64,000 bases of DNA from the NCBI RefSeq assembly GCF_002849655.1, contig NZ_PDNW01000001.1, positions 124,001 to 188,000 of the forward strand, in the 5' to 3' direction. The stretch is from Pollutimonas subterranea. Its GTDB lineage: Bacteria > Pseudomonadota > Gammaproteobacteria > Burkholderiales > Burkholderiaceae_B. Positions 50,506 to 59,622 of this stretch are shown here, in pieces. Every line of letters starts with the position of its first letter. The stretch's first letter is position 1. Both the position numbers and the translations under genes were made by a program. The notes below the pieces were generated by a model. The model did not search any database. It saw only the letters and a program-made list of their open reading frames with translations, and was not told where the DNA came from.

Positions 50506-51273
50506 ATGAAAGAATTTCGGCCTGCACGGACCCCCCGTATAGTTGGAGTGATTGGCGGGATGGGACCGCTGGCCACGGTCGATTTCATGCAGCAGCTAGT
50601 TGAATTAAGCCCTTCCTTGAGCGATCAGGAGCATATTCCCGCCATCGTGGCGCAGATCCCGCAAATTCCCGATCGTGTGGGAGCGATTCTTCGTGCTACG
50701 GAAAGCCCGCTGCCGCAGCTTACGGAGTCGTTGCGGCGTCTTGAACGGGCGGGCGCAGACTTTATTGTCATGCCGTGCAATACGGCACACTACTGGCACA
50801 AAGATTTGGCCGCTGCGACGGACCTTCCTTTCATTCATATCGTCGATTCGGTTCTTGAAGTGCTTGCGGAACGTGGGCTGAAACCAGATGCACCGGTAGG
50901 TCTGCTTGCCACGCCGGCTACGTTTGCGGCCGGTATCTATGCAAATCGGCCCGACAACGGTTCAGCGCTGCAGTTCGTCGCGCCCACTGAATCAGAGATT
51001 CAGGAATTCGTCATACCGGCCATCGGATTGGTCAAAGCAGGGCGCGTGCAAGATGCAGGCATCCTGATCCAGGAATGCGTACATCGTCTTCGTGCCCGTG
51101 GCCTCGAGTACATCGTACTCGGCTGCACAGAATTGCCCATGGCACTGAAGGCCGTAGGGGTTGCGATAGAAGACGGCTACATAGACTCAACTGCGGCCCT
51201 GGCCAAAGCCGCCATAAAAGCTGCGCTACCTACGCCTGATTTGCCGCAAGATCCAACTCTTTCTCACCTTTGA
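50506..51273 (+). CDS. aspartate/glutamate racemase family protein
   Basis: A 255-residue protein with the cofactor-independent racemase fold. Two catalytic cysteines: VMPCNTAHYWH and VLGCTELPMAL. N-terminal glycine-rich IGGMGPLATVDFMQQLV is typical. I use ATG 50506 because GAGGA lies 8 nt ahead; ATG 50482, which overlaps the ligJ stop, would add eight residues. It may racemise or isomerise the substrate of the neighbouring desulfhydrase-like enzyme or act as a maleate isomerase-like step; uncertain. Confidence 0.85.
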   Translation: MKEFRPARTPRIVGVIGGMGPLATVDFMQQLVELSPSLSDQEHIPAIVAQIPQIPDRVGAILRATESPLPQLTESLRRLERAGADFIVMPCNTAHYWHKDLAAATDLPFIHIVDSVLEVLAERGLKPDAPVGLLATPATFAAGIYANRPDNGSALQFVAPTESEIQEFVIPAIGLVKAGRVQDAGILIQECVHRLRARGLEYIVLGCTELPMALKAVGVAIEDGYIDSTAALAKAAIKAALPTPDLPQDPTLSHL

Positions 51274-51301
51274 CAGTCCATCCACTCGGAAACCCACACC
51301 A

Positions 51302-52297
51302 ATGAATCTTGCCAAATTTCCCCGTAAACGTTTCGGCCATTTTCCAACGCCGCTCGAACACATGAAGAATCTGAGCGACCATCTGGCAGGTCCGGAAATC
51401 TATATCAAGCGCGACGATTGCACCGGACTCGCTTCAGGCGGCAACAAGACAAGAAAACTGGAATTCCTGATAGCGGATGCCCTATTGAAGGGTGCCGATA
51501 CGATCATCACGCAGGGCGCGACTCAATCAAACCACGTACGCCAGACAATTGCCGCCGCGACGATCGTTGGCTTGAAAACCAAGGTGCTTCTCGAGAATCG
51601 TGTCACCAATCTTGACGAGGAATACGCGGAGTCCGGGAATGTGATGCTCGACAGACTGCTGGGCGGTGAAATTGTCGCACGCCTGCCAGCTGGTACCGAT
51701 ATGAATGCCGCAATGGCGACTCTTGCCGAGGAACTTCGTGGGCAGGGATCCGTGCCTTACGTTATTCCGGGTGGCGGCAGCAATGCGATCGGTGCCTTGG
51801 GCTACGTCGCCTGCGGCATGGAGATCATGCAGCAAGCCTATGATCTGGGATTGTCTATCGACTCGGTTGTACATGCCACCGGCAGCACAGGGACGCAAGC
51901 TGGATTGCTCGCTGCCTTCGAAGGTACGCATAGCGGCATTCCCGTCATGGGCATCAGTGTGCGTGCTCGGAAAGAGCCCCAAGAGGCAAATGTCCTTAAG
52001 TTGGCCAATGAAACTGCAGCGCTGTTGGGGTTACCAACAAAAATCCAGGCATCCGCCTCATGTGCGGACGACGGCTATGTTGGCGCAGGCTACGGTCAGC
52101 CCACTCCTGGAATGATCGAAGCCCTGACTTTATGTGCCCAGAAAGAAGGCATCCTTCTTGATCCCGTCTATTCCGGCAAAGGCATGGCGGGGCTGATCGG
52201 CCAGATACGCGCAGGCCAGTTCACTCGTGGCCAAACTGTCGTATTCGTTCATACTGGCGGATCGGCTGCTCTATTTGGCTATCGCTCAGTGTTTTAA
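51302..52297 (+). CDS. PLP-dependent D-cysteine desulfhydrase / L-cysteate sulfo-lyase family protein
   Basis: A 331-residue fold type II PLP enzyme. PLP lysine is Lys49 in CTGLASGGNKTRKLEFL; QGATQSNHVRQTIAAAT and VIPGGGSNAIGALGY are the phosphate-binding loops. It resembles both D-cysteine desulfhydrase (DcyD) and the L-cysteate sulfo-lyase CuyA; CuyA fits slightly better at 'CTGLASGGNKTRK'. Last gene of the Bug-ligJ-racemase cluster. Expected products would be pyruvate, ammonia and sulfide or sulfite. Confidence 0.83.
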   Translation: MNLAKFPRKRFGHFPTPLEHMKNLSDHLAGPEIYIKRDDCTGLASGGNKTRKLEFLIADALLKGADTIITQGATQSNHVRQTIAAATIVGLKTKVLLENRVTNLDEEYAESGNVMLDRLLGGEIVARLPAGTDMNAAMATLAEELRGQGSVPYVIPGGGSNAIGALGYVACGMEIMQQAYDLGLSIDSVVHATGSTGTQAGLLAAFEGTHSGIPVMGISVRARKEPQEANVLKLANETAALLGLPTKIQASASCADDGYVGAGYGQPTPGMIEALTLCAQKEGILLDPVYSGKGMAGLIGQIRAGQFTRGQTVVFVHTGGSAALFGYRSVF

Positions 52298-52344
52298 AGG
52301 CACGGTCGATGCCAGAGCCAAAGTAAATCCGAAAGAGCCAAGAA

Positions 52345-52378
52345 AAAACCCGCAAAGCATCTGCTTTGCGGGTTTTTA
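52345..52378. terminator. bidirectional terminator between desulfhydrase and tRNA-Ser genes
   Basis: A perfect 16-bp stem (52345-52360 with 52363-52378), 2-nt turn, with A and T runs on the two sides. It can stop both the plus-strand cluster and the minus-strand tRNA transcript. Confidence 0.88.
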
Positions 52379-52388
52379 ATTATCTGAG

Positions 52389-52478
52389 TGGCGGACAGGG
52401 TGAGATTCGAACTCACGGTACGCCTAAACGTACACTGGATTTCGAGTCCAGCGCATTCGACCACTCTGCCACCTGTCC
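52389..52478 (-). tRNA. tRNA-Ser (anticodon CGA)
   Basis: Ninety nucleotides on the minus strand including an encoded CCA end. Acceptor arm GGACAGG pairs with CCTGTCC; the anticodon loop CTCGAAA gives anticodon CGA (codon UCG); the T arm has GTTCGAATC. A long variable arm (GTACGTTTAGGCGTAC region) confirms the serine class. Confidence 0.95.
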
Positions 52479-52719
52479 TATTTGTTCTATCGATTTGCCG
52501 TCTAATAGTTGCCATAAACGTCAATCGATTGCCTGTATGTTGATTAAAAAACCGGTCGAGGGTTTGATGCATATCGGGCAAGTCCGCTATTCTAGCAAGG
52601 AAATAAAAAAACTCATAATCGGCTTGACGTTGACATGCGCCCCCCAAAGGTAACGAATCCAGACGGTACACTTATACAGCGGCCCAGGGCTGAATCTGAT
52701 CACCTCTTAAAGGAACAAT

Positions 52720-53502
52720 ATGCTTACAGGTAAACGTGCAGTGATTACTGGTTCGACCAGTGGTATAGGCTTGGCGATCGCTCGCGAGCTGGCCTCGAAC
52801 GGCGCCCATGTGGTGATCAATGGTTTCGGGGAAGCCGCCGCGATCGAAAAAGAACGGGTCAACCTAGAGCTCGAGTTCGACATCAAGGCGTATTACATCA
52901 ATGCGGACCTGATGCAGGCGGCGGCGACTCGCCAATTCATCGATGAGGCCGTCCAGGCGCTGGGCGGAATCGACATACTGGTCAATAATGCGGGCATCCA
53001 GCACACGGACCTGATCGAAGACTTCCCCGTTGATCGATGGGACGCTGTTATTGCGCTTAATCTTTCTGCCGTCTTCCATGGCTCCGCCGCGGCTCTGCCC
53101 TACATGAAGAAACAAGGTTGGGGGCGCATTATCAATATTGCATCAGCGCATGGCCTGGTCGCTTCGGCCACGAAATCTGCTTACGTTGCTGCCAAGCACG
53201 GCGTAGTCGGCCTGACCAAGGTGACTGCGCTTGAAAATGCCGGTAACGGTGTTACGTGCAATGCAATTTGCCCGGGCTGGGTGCGTACCGCCCTGGTCGA
53301 AAAACAGATCGAAGCACTCGCCCAGAAAAATGGTGTAAGCATTGACGAGGCGGCCAAGCAACTCCTCATGGAAAAGCAGCCGTCGCTGCAGTTCGTCACA
53401 CCGAAGCAGCTGGGCGGCGCAGCGGTATTCCTGGCTTCCGAAGCTGCTGATCAAATGACCGGAACTACGCTTACGCTCGATGGCGGCTGGACCGCAAGGT
53501 AA
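52720..53502 (+). CDS. bdhA: 3-hydroxybutyrate dehydrogenase
   Basis: A 260-residue SDR that oxidises 3-hydroxybutyrate to acetoacetate with NAD, used in polyhydroxybutyrate breakdown. NAD site GSTSGIGLAIA, structural NNAGIQHTDLIEDFP and catalytic Ser142, Tyr155, Lys159 (SAYVAAKHG). GGWTAR is the usual C-terminus. AAAGGA precedes the ATG. The hairpin at 53511-53540 lacks a T run. Confidence 0.92.
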   Translation: MLTGKRAVITGSTSGIGLAIARELASNGAHVVINGFGEAAAIEKERVNLELEFDIKAYYINADLMQAAATRQFIDEAVQALGGIDILVNNAGIQHTDLIEDFPVDRWDAVIALNLSAVFHGSAAALPYMKKQGWGRIINIASAHGLVASATKSAYVAAKHGVVGLTKVTALENAGNGVTCNAICPGWVRTALVEKQIEALAQKNGVSIDEAAKQLLMEKQPSLQFVTPKQLGGAAVFLASEAADQMTGTTLTLDGGWTAR

Positions 53503-53510
53503 CCAGTAAA

Positions 53511-53540
53511 CGGGCTTTGGTGCTTTGGCGTCAAAGCCCG
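53511..53540 (+). other. hairpin downstream of bdhA
   Basis: CGGGCTTTG and CAAAGCCCG form a 9-bp stem with a 12-nt loop just after the bdhA stop. The T run of an intrinsic terminator is missing, so it might only stabilise the mRNA end. Confidence 0.45.
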
Positions 53541-53580
53541 GCTGAGACTAAGAACCAATAAGCAATAAGGGAAGAGAAGA

Positions 53581-54369
53581 ATGTTGCTGTTACTGTCACC
53601 GGCAAAAAAGCTGGATTACGATTCACCGGTACGGACAACGCTACACACGCAGCCTTTGTTTGTAGAACAGGCTGGTGAACTGATCGACGTATTGAAGAAG
53701 AAGTCCGCTACCCAGATCGCTGAGTTGATGAAGCTTAGCGATGCGCTGGCGCAGTTGAACGTACAGCGTTATGCCGCCTGGGAACCCAGGTTCACACAGA
53801 CGAATTCGCGTCAGGCCGTGTTGGCCTTTAACGGCGACGTGTACGAAAAGCTCGACGCATCAGGCCTGTCGGATGCCAAGCTGAAGTGGGCTCAGGAACA
53901 TGTGGCGGTTCTGAGCGGTTTGTATGGGGTGCTGCGACCCTTGGATCTGATGCAGCCATATCGCTTGGAAATGGGTACGCGGCTGCGCACCAGCGAAGGC
54001 AATACGCTTTATGATTTTTGGCGGCCCCGTATCGCCCAGTATTTGAACGAGCGCTTGTCGGAGATGGGCAAGGACAAGGCTAAGGCGGTAGTGCTGAACC
54101 TGGCGTCTGAAGAGTACTTCAAGGCCGTGGATCTTGCAGTACTGCAGGCCAGGGTGGTGCAGTGCGTATTCCAGGACTTCAAGAATGGCGTCTGGAAAGT
54201 GATCAGCTTCAATGCAAAACGCGCGCGCGGCTTGATGGCGCGGCATATCATCGATCACAAGATTACCGACCCCAAGAAGTTGTTGGACTTCGACAGCGAA
54301 GGCTATGCGTTCGATGCAGCAGTTTCCACGCCGGAAAAGCTGGTATTCAGGCGTGCCAGCCCCGTCTAG
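53581..54369 (+). CDS. yaaA: peroxide stress protein YaaA
   Basis: A 262-residue DNA-binding protein of the DUF328/YaaA family, which lowers free iron under peroxide stress. N-terminus MLLLLSPAKKLDYDSP, central LSGLYGVLRPLDLMQPYRLEMGT and KVISFNAKRARGLMARHI are invariant family segments. AGGGAAGAGA precedes the ATG. It converges with the FUSC gene. Confidence 0.93.
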   Translation: MLLLLSPAKKLDYDSPVRTTLHTQPLFVEQAGELIDVLKKKSATQIAELMKLSDALAQLNVQRYAAWEPRFTQTNSRQAVLAFNGDVYEKLDASGLSDAKLKWAQEHVAVLSGLYGVLRPLDLMQPYRLEMGTRLRTSEGNTLYDFWRPRIAQYLNERLSEMGKDKAKAVVLNLASEEYFKAVDLAVLQARVVQCVFQDFKNGVWKVISFNAKRARGLMARHIIDHKITDPKKLLDFDSEGYAFDAAVSTPEKLVFRRASPV

Positions 54370-54426
54370 CGGTCACGATTTGCGTGTTCCGGCCGGTAGG
54401 GTGGCCGGTTGCTACAGCGGCCAGTG

Positions 54427-56631
54427 TCAGGCCGCTGCAACGCCCCGAATTTCCTGCCGCACCAGCTGCGCCGCCTTGACCATTTGCCGCAACGGATAGG
54501 CCAGCGAAGCCAGTTCCCCTTCAGTTTCGATGGAGGCCGGTGGATTTGCATCGTTGCCTTCCAGATACGTGCCTACCGCGTCCAGCGATTCCTGTACTCC
54601 CTGGGGTACGGTTTGCAGGCTTGCCAGGATGGGGATTGCAGCGCTTATCTGCAAAGCCAGTACATGGAACTGAATCATCAGGTTATTCAGCGCCGGCACA
54701 TCGTTTTGACGCTTCACAGGTTCGTCCATCATCCGATAGAACGCGCCAGCGAAGTTGGCAAAGGCGATGTATACGTTTTTTCGGGCAAGTCTCCAGCGCA
54801 CTTCGGCCTCTTGTTGCTCGGCATCCAGCGTGCTGCTATCCGGTGCTCCGGACGCGCGTGCGGCCGCTTGCGCGCGGGTCAGTGCCGCGTAATGCAGGCC
54901 TGTCTTCAGGAATTCGCGATCGGCTTTCTGGACGGCATTGGCCAGGGACCCCATGAAGTTATGTTCCCACCAGGGCAGAATATAGCTGCAAAGCAAGGCA
55001 ATGCCGCAGGCGATAAGAGTATCGAGCAATCGCTCCACAATCAGGACGTTGGTGGTGGGCGAAAGGAAATGAAATACGAGCAGCACAAATACCGTATTGA
55101 ATACGGCGGAGACCATGTAGTTCACCTGTATCAGGCTGTACCCCAGTACGCAGGTCACGACCAGCATGGCCAGGTAAATATTTGGGCTATCTGTGACGTT
55201 GAAAAGTATTAGCGCCAGCACGCAGCCGATGAGCGTGCCGGCCAGCCGCCAGCCGTTACGCTGTCTTGTCAGGGCGAAACCGGGCTTCATGATGACGAGT
55301 ATCGTCAGGATGATCCAATAGCCGTGCAGCCCTTGTCCAGGAACAAGCTCGCGCAGACTGGTATACGACACCACCGCGGTGATCGTCATCGCAAGCAGTG
55401 CGGCGATCGCCACGCGGCTTGCATACCGGAAATGCGGGGAGTCCAGGCGCAGATTGCTGGTCAGCATGCCGATGCGCCAGGTCTGTCGGGACAGAAACCG
55501 ATCGAGCGCCTTGTTCACGCGCATGTCGACCAGTTCGGCACTGTTGGTATTGCTGGTGTGTTCGGCCATGCGATCCACCAGCCGCGTGGCATTGCGTATG
55601 CGGCGCAATACCTGGATCAGCAAGGCATAGACTTCGGGTTCTTTCTCGACGAGCCCGGCCTCGCGGTACTTTTCCATTTCGTATTCAATGGCGCGTATTT
55701 CCGCCTTGACGCTATTTCGCTCCTTGACCCTTCGGTTGCGCGCAATGTTCAAGGCAATGTGTGATACGTTTTCCGCGAGCTTGTGCAGGGCATCGCGAGC
55801 GAATATCAGCACATCGCTGTCGGGAACCATGCGCCGCAGCGTCGCGTAATCGGTGTGCGTCGCCACCAGGCTATCAAGCAGGGCGACCATGTCGATGAAG
55901 ACATTTAGCGACGCGGCCCTTAGCCGGTCACTGCGCCCGCCTCCTTTGGGCAGCTCACGCAAGACGGTGTCGCGCGCGGCCTGGTGCTTCTCGGTCATGG
56001 CCGACTGGGCATGTATCAGCTTGCGATACGTGGCGTCGAGATCGGCATTGACGTCGTAAAACTGCGACCTTGCCTCGATGTAGTCGGCCGTGGCGAACAA
56101 GGCGACTGATAAGGCCTGCTGTTCTTCACGATGCCACAGCAGGCGATGCGCGAGAAAACTGAACGCGAAGTAGAAGAGCCCGCCCAGGAACGAGTAAATC
56201 GTGTGAAGGAGTACGTCGTGAGGATCAAGCGGGGTACGCATCGTGAGCGTCATCAGCAGCAGGCAAGCGAAACCCAGCAGCCCGCCTTGCTTGCCGAATA
56301 CGGTGAACATCGAGAACAGGAAACAAAGGGCGGGCACCACCAGCCACATCAGGACATTATTCGTCGAGGCCAGGCCAGTGACCGCGGCGGTGATGGAGCC
56401 CAGGAATATGGCGCCCAGCATGCCGTTGGTGCCATAGCGTCGAGGCCCGCCCGGCTGGTCGATGATGGCCACGCACGCGGCGCCAATGGCTGCAACCATG
56501 CCTATGCTGTACAACTGGAAAACGCCCGCGATCAGCAGGGCGGGAAGCATCACTCCAATTGCCTGGCGCAGGCCGCCGAAGAAGTGATGGCTATAGAAAA
56601 AGCGCTGCAGCTGGGGGGTACGTGAAGCCAT
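54427..56631 (-). CDS. FUSC family inner-membrane protein (YccS/YhfK-like)
   Basis: A 734-residue protein with two sets of membrane helices (about residues 15-190 and 390-520), separated by a cytosolic domain and followed by a C-terminal cytosolic domain. Fusaric-acid-resistance-type segment LVPGQGLHGYWIILTILVIM appears at the start of the second set. Proposed efflux components for aromatic acids, with unknown substrate here. ATG at 56631 chosen; a TTG at 56691 would add 20 residues and has only a weak site. Confidence 0.86.
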   Translation of the reverse strand: MASRTPQLQRFFYSHHFFGGLRQAIGVMLPALLIAGVFQLYSIGMVAAIGAACVAIIDQPGGPRRYGTNGMLGAIFLGSITAAVTGLASTNNVLMWLVVPALCFLFSMFTVFGKQGGLLGFACLLLMTLTMRTPLDPHDVLLHTIYSFLGGLFYFAFSFLAHRLLWHREEQQALSVALFATADYIEARSQFYDVNADLDATYRKLIHAQSAMTEKHQAARDTVLRELPKGGGRSDRLRAASLNVFIDMVALLDSLVATHTDYATLRRMVPDSDVLIFARDALHKLAENVSHIALNIARNRRVKERNSVKAEIRAIEYEMEKYREAGLVEKEPEVYALLIQVLRRIRNATRLVDRMAEHTSNTNSAELVDMRVNKALDRFLSRQTWRIGMLTSNLRLDSPHFRYASRVAIAALLAMTITAVVSYTSLRELVPGQGLHGYWIILTILVIMKPGFALTRQRNGWRLAGTLIGCVLALILFNVTDSPNIYLAMLVVTCVLGYSLIQVNYMVSAVFNTVFVLLVFHFLSPTTNVLIVERLLDTLIACGIALLCSYILPWWEHNFMGSLANAVQKADREFLKTGLHYAALTRAQAAARASGAPDSSTLDAEQQEAEVRWRLARKNVYIAFANFAGAFYRMMDEPVKRQNDVPALNNLMIQFHVLALQISAAIPILASLQTVPQGVQESLDAVGTYLEGNDANPPASIETEGELASLAYPLRQMVKAAQLVRQEIRGVAAA

Positions 56632-56785
56632 GCGTCGATCAAGCAGTAAGGGCTTCAAGTATATAGGCAGTCGGACCGGAAGTATCCCCAACTTCTGTTT
56701 TAACGCCTTATGATCGGGCCGTTGCGGAGAACGTCTTGATGGAAGTTAACGTATCGGCGCTCAGAGGGGCGCCGATACGTTCAGT

Positions 56786-57757
56786 CTATCGCATGGGTAG
56801 ATCGTTGTTTTTGACCACCTCGGTCCACTTTGTCACTTCGGACTGGATGTAGTCGGCGAACTGTTGCGGCGTATTCTTCACCGCGCGCGCGCCCATACCA
56901 TCAAGCCGCTTGATCATATCGTCTTCAGTCAATGCCGACGCTATGGATTGGTTCAACTTTTGTACCACATCATCAGGTGTGCCTGCCGGTGCCAGAATGC
57001 CGAACCAGGCCGACACTTCATAGCCTGCCACGCCAGATTCAGCGATGGTGGGGATTTTCTCGAATGTGGGCCACCTTTCTTTGGTTGTGACCGCAAGTGC
57101 GCGCAGGCTCCCCGATTCAATATGCCCCGCAGACGAAGGCAGGTTATCGAAGCCTACCTGGATTTGTCCGCCGAGAACATCGTTGAGCATGGGGCCGGCA
57201 CCCTGATAAGGTACGTGGACCATGTCGATCTCGCCCTTCGCCTTGAGAAGTTCACCGGACATGTGTGGGCTTCCCCCTATGCTGGTTGACCCGAAGCTGA
57301 TTGCGCCCGGATTCTGTTTCGCATAGGTCATGAACTCATCAAAGGTCTTGAACGGGGCATCTTTGTTCGCGATCATGACGTTCGGAGTTTCTGCTACGAT
57401 GATGACAGGAGCGAAATCTTGTACCGGTCTATAGGGGAGTGCTTTGTATAGTGCTGCATTGATACCGTGGGAATTAATATTTCCCATTACCAATGTATAG
57501 CCGTCGGGCTTAGCTTTGGCGACGGCTTGGCTGCCTATCTGACCGCCAGCGCCTGGTTTGTTCTCGATGATGAAGGTCTGGCCGAGGCTCTTTGTGAGCT
57601 TCATTGATATCGTCCTGGCAAGCAGGTCGGTGGTGCCTCCAGGCGGATAAGGCACGACAATCGTGACTGGGCGTTCGGGATACGCAGCGTGCGCTGCGCC
57701 GGCGAAAGCCATCGAGATGCCGAGACTCAGGGCGGATAACATTCTTTTTTTCAACAT
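56786..57757 (-). CDS. tripartite tricarboxylate transporter substrate-binding protein (Bug/TctC), second copy
   Basis: A 323-residue receptor with signal peptide MLKKRMLSALSLGISMAFAG and the Bug start YPERPVTIVVPYPPGGTTD; domain 1 ENKPGAGGQIGSQAVAKA follows. GAGGAGACAAC precedes the ATG at 57757. Third gene of an operon with the two AtuA-type proteins, so it probably delivers their substrate. Confidence 0.92.
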   Translation of the reverse strand: MLKKRMLSALSLGISMAFAGAAHAAYPERPVTIVVPYPPGGTTDLLARTISMKLTKSLGQTFIIENKPGAGGQIGSQAVAKAKPDGYTLVMGNINSHGINAALYKALPYRPVQDFAPVIIVAETPNVMIANKDAPFKTFDEFMTYAKQNPGAISFGSTSIGGSPHMSGELLKAKGEIDMVHVPYQGAGPMLNDVLGGQIQVGFDNLPSSAGHIESGSLRALAVTTKERWPTFEKIPTIAESGVAGYEVSAWFGILAPAGTPDDVVQKLNQSIASALTEDDMIKRLDGMGARAVKNTPQQFADYIQSEVTKWTEVVKNNDLPMR

Positions 57758-57794
57758 GTTGTCTCCTCGTATCGTTTTTCTAGTGGGTAAAGGT

Positions 57795-58148
57795 TTATAG
57801 CAGGTGCCGACCAAGCAGCTTGCCCTGCAAATGCTCCGGAACATCGATCTCGAATCCGAGAATAGCGGCTGACAATGCCTTGCCATAATTGTCTAGGCAA
57901 AGGCTGCGAGAGACGCCACCGCCGAGGGCTCCATGCGCAACGAAGTTCATGGCTTGTATGTTATCGACCTCGTAGCGCAGTACTTCCCCTTTGATCACAC
58001 CGCGATAGAAGTCCTTGAAGCGCTCTGCCGTTAGTTGGGCTTTAAGCAGGTCGTAAAATTCAGGTTCGTAAGCGAATACTGAAATATTCGACGTGTTGCC
58101 TTTGTCGCCGGAACGGGCATGGGCCAGGTGCTGTAGTAATACTCGCAT
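57795..58148 (-). CDS. AtuA-like small protein (C-terminal domain type)
   Basis: A 117-residue protein that corresponds to the short C-terminal domain found fused to AtuA in some species: LAHARSGDKGNTSNISVFAY near the start and NFVAHGALGGGVSRSLCLDNYGK in the middle. It starts 2 nt after the larger AtuA-type gene, so the two are probably subunits of one protein. Confidence 0.85.
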   Translation of the reverse strand: MRVLLQHLAHARSGDKGNTSNISVFAYEPEFYDLLKAQLTAERFKDFYRGVIKGEVLRYEVDNIQAMNFVAHGALGGGVSRSLCLDNYGKALSAAILGFEIDVPEHLQGKLLGRHLL

Positions 58149-58150
58149 GA

Positions 58151-59506
58151 TCAGCTCTCAAAGTAAGTAACAGTAGGGGGCACGTTTTCCCGTGCGACCA
58201 ATGAGGACCAGACTCCGATGATCTCGCGCGTGCGGTCCTGATGCGGCACGCGCTTGCCGGTATGCGCGATGCCCGAGACAGCCATGCCGTCCACTTCGCG
58301 CCCGATCTTTACTGCCTCTTCACGGGTACGCGTGCGAGCTGCCACCCGCACTGCAATTTCATAAGGCTCTGGGGCATCGGCGGGCGTCGCTTCGCCATGG
58401 ATTGCATTGATACCCAGGAAGTCTATGCGGACATCTTCCGCATCAAGCTTTACGATCTTGAAGCGCTCTTCCAGAATTCGCTTGGCCAACTCGGCGCGCC
58501 GCAAGGCGCCAGGACCTGCATAGAAGAACATGTCTTCGCCAATATATCCTTCGGTGCATCCTATCGATACTTTGAGGGTTGGTGTCCGAGGCTTGCCACT
58601 GATATTAGTGACACGCACACGGTCAGGGCCGACTTGCTCGAGATTCACCGTCGTGAAGTCCACCACGACGTCCGGTGTCAGGTAATTTGCCGGGTCGTGC
58701 ACTTCGTACAGAATTTGCTCCTTGACAGTCTGTATCGTAATGGCGCCGCCGGTACCCTCGACCTTGGTAATAACGGCGCTGCCGTCGGATTCAACTTCGG
58801 CAATGGGAAAGCCGAAATTCCACGGTTCAGGCACGTCTTTGAATCCTGGATCAGCAAAGTAGCCGCCGGTCACCTGCGCGCCGCACTCCAGCAAATGTCC
58901 AATACCGTTGCCAGGACCCAGGCGCGCATGATCCAGCGGATCCCAACCAAACTCATACATCATGGGTGCCATAAAAATCGAGGGATCAGCGACTCGGCCA
59001 GTTATCACTATCTGGGCTCCGTTACGCAGTGCTTCCACGATAGGCTCGGCGCCGAGGTAGGCCTCGGCGGAGATCAAGGTTGGTTTCAGCGTACTGGTGG
59101 CTTCATCATTCTCAAGAATGCGGTCGGTAAGCTCGAGCACCCGGTCGGTAATGAGACTGCCGCTGACCGCGGCAACTTTGACGCCGGTTATACCGAGCTC
59201 GCGAAGCAGCTCCACGACACGTTCGGCCGCTGCGTTCGGATTGATCCAGCCCTGATTGGACACGATGCGCGTACCCTGACGCATACAACCCGGCAGCACA
59301 GCGCGCATGCGCTCATCGAGATAAGTGTCATAGCCGGGAAAGCTGGGGTCGCGACGGCTGCGAACCTGAGCGGCGGAAACGGTGGCTTCAGCCATGGTTT
59401 CGAAGCAGAGGTAATCGAGCTTGCCTTGTTCTGCATTAAGGGCTGCGGGTTCGACACGGTCTCCCCACCATGCCGCCCCGGATCCGATCCGGATCGTTTT
59501 CTTCAT
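58151..59506 (-). CDS. AtuA-family protein (DUF1446)
   Basis: A 451-residue cytosolic protein. N-terminus TIRIGSGAAWWGDRVEPA, then IVSNQGWINPNAAAERVVEL and ITGRVADPSIFMAPMMYEFGW are family hallmarks. AtuA is needed for acyclic terpene (citronellol/geranate) utilisation in Pseudomonas, but homologues occur in other catabolic clusters and the reaction is unknown. First gene of the operon, divergent from the LysR gene. Confidence 0.87.
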   Translation of the reverse strand: MKKTIRIGSGAAWWGDRVEPAALNAEQGKLDYLCFETMAEATVSAAQVRSRRDPSFPGYDTYLDERMRAVLPGCMRQGTRIVSNQGWINPNAAAERVVELLRELGITGVKVAAVSGSLITDRVLELTDRILENDEATSTLKPTLISAEAYLGAEPIVEALRNGAQIVITGRVADPSIFMAPMMYEFGWDPLDHARLGPGNGIGHLLECGAQVTGGYFADPGFKDVPEPWNFGFPIAEVESDGSAVITKVEGTGGAITIQTVKEQILYEVHDPANYLTPDVVVDFTTVNLEQVGPDRVRVTNISGKPRTPTLKVSIGCTEGYIGEDMFFYAGPGALRRAELAKRILEERFKIVKLDAEDVRIDFLGINAIHGEATPADAPEPYEIAVRVAARTRTREEAVKIGREVDGMAVSGIAHTGKRVPHQDRTREIIGVWSSLVARENVPPTVTYFES

Positions 59507-59524
59507 ACCTTGATCTCCTTGTAA

Positions 59525-59555
59525 TTCTATAAACGATTATGGAAAGTCTATAGAC
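59525..59555. promoter_or_regulatory. candidate LysR operator between atuA-type gene and LysR gene
   Basis: TTCTATAAAC (59525-59534) and the 10-bp palindrome GTCTATAGAC (59546-59555) lie between the divergent starts. The TTCTATAAA half-site recurs at 60539, before the SDR gene, which suggests a common regulator. Confidence 0.55.
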
Positions 59556-59622
59556 GCCGGCGTGGTACAACCACCACCAGTTGGGAATAGGCCCTATGAA
59601 TCCGATTCACAAGTAGACAGGT

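Noticed and set aside
53511-53540. Intrinsic terminator after bdhA
   Set aside because: The stem is good but the following T run is absent, so it is listed only as a hairpin.
58241-59524. Long open frame on the plus strand (427 codons) opposite the AtuA-type gene
   Set aside because: It mirrors the codon bias of the minus-strand gene, has no recognisable domain or ribosome site, and the minus-strand frame shows clear family motifs.
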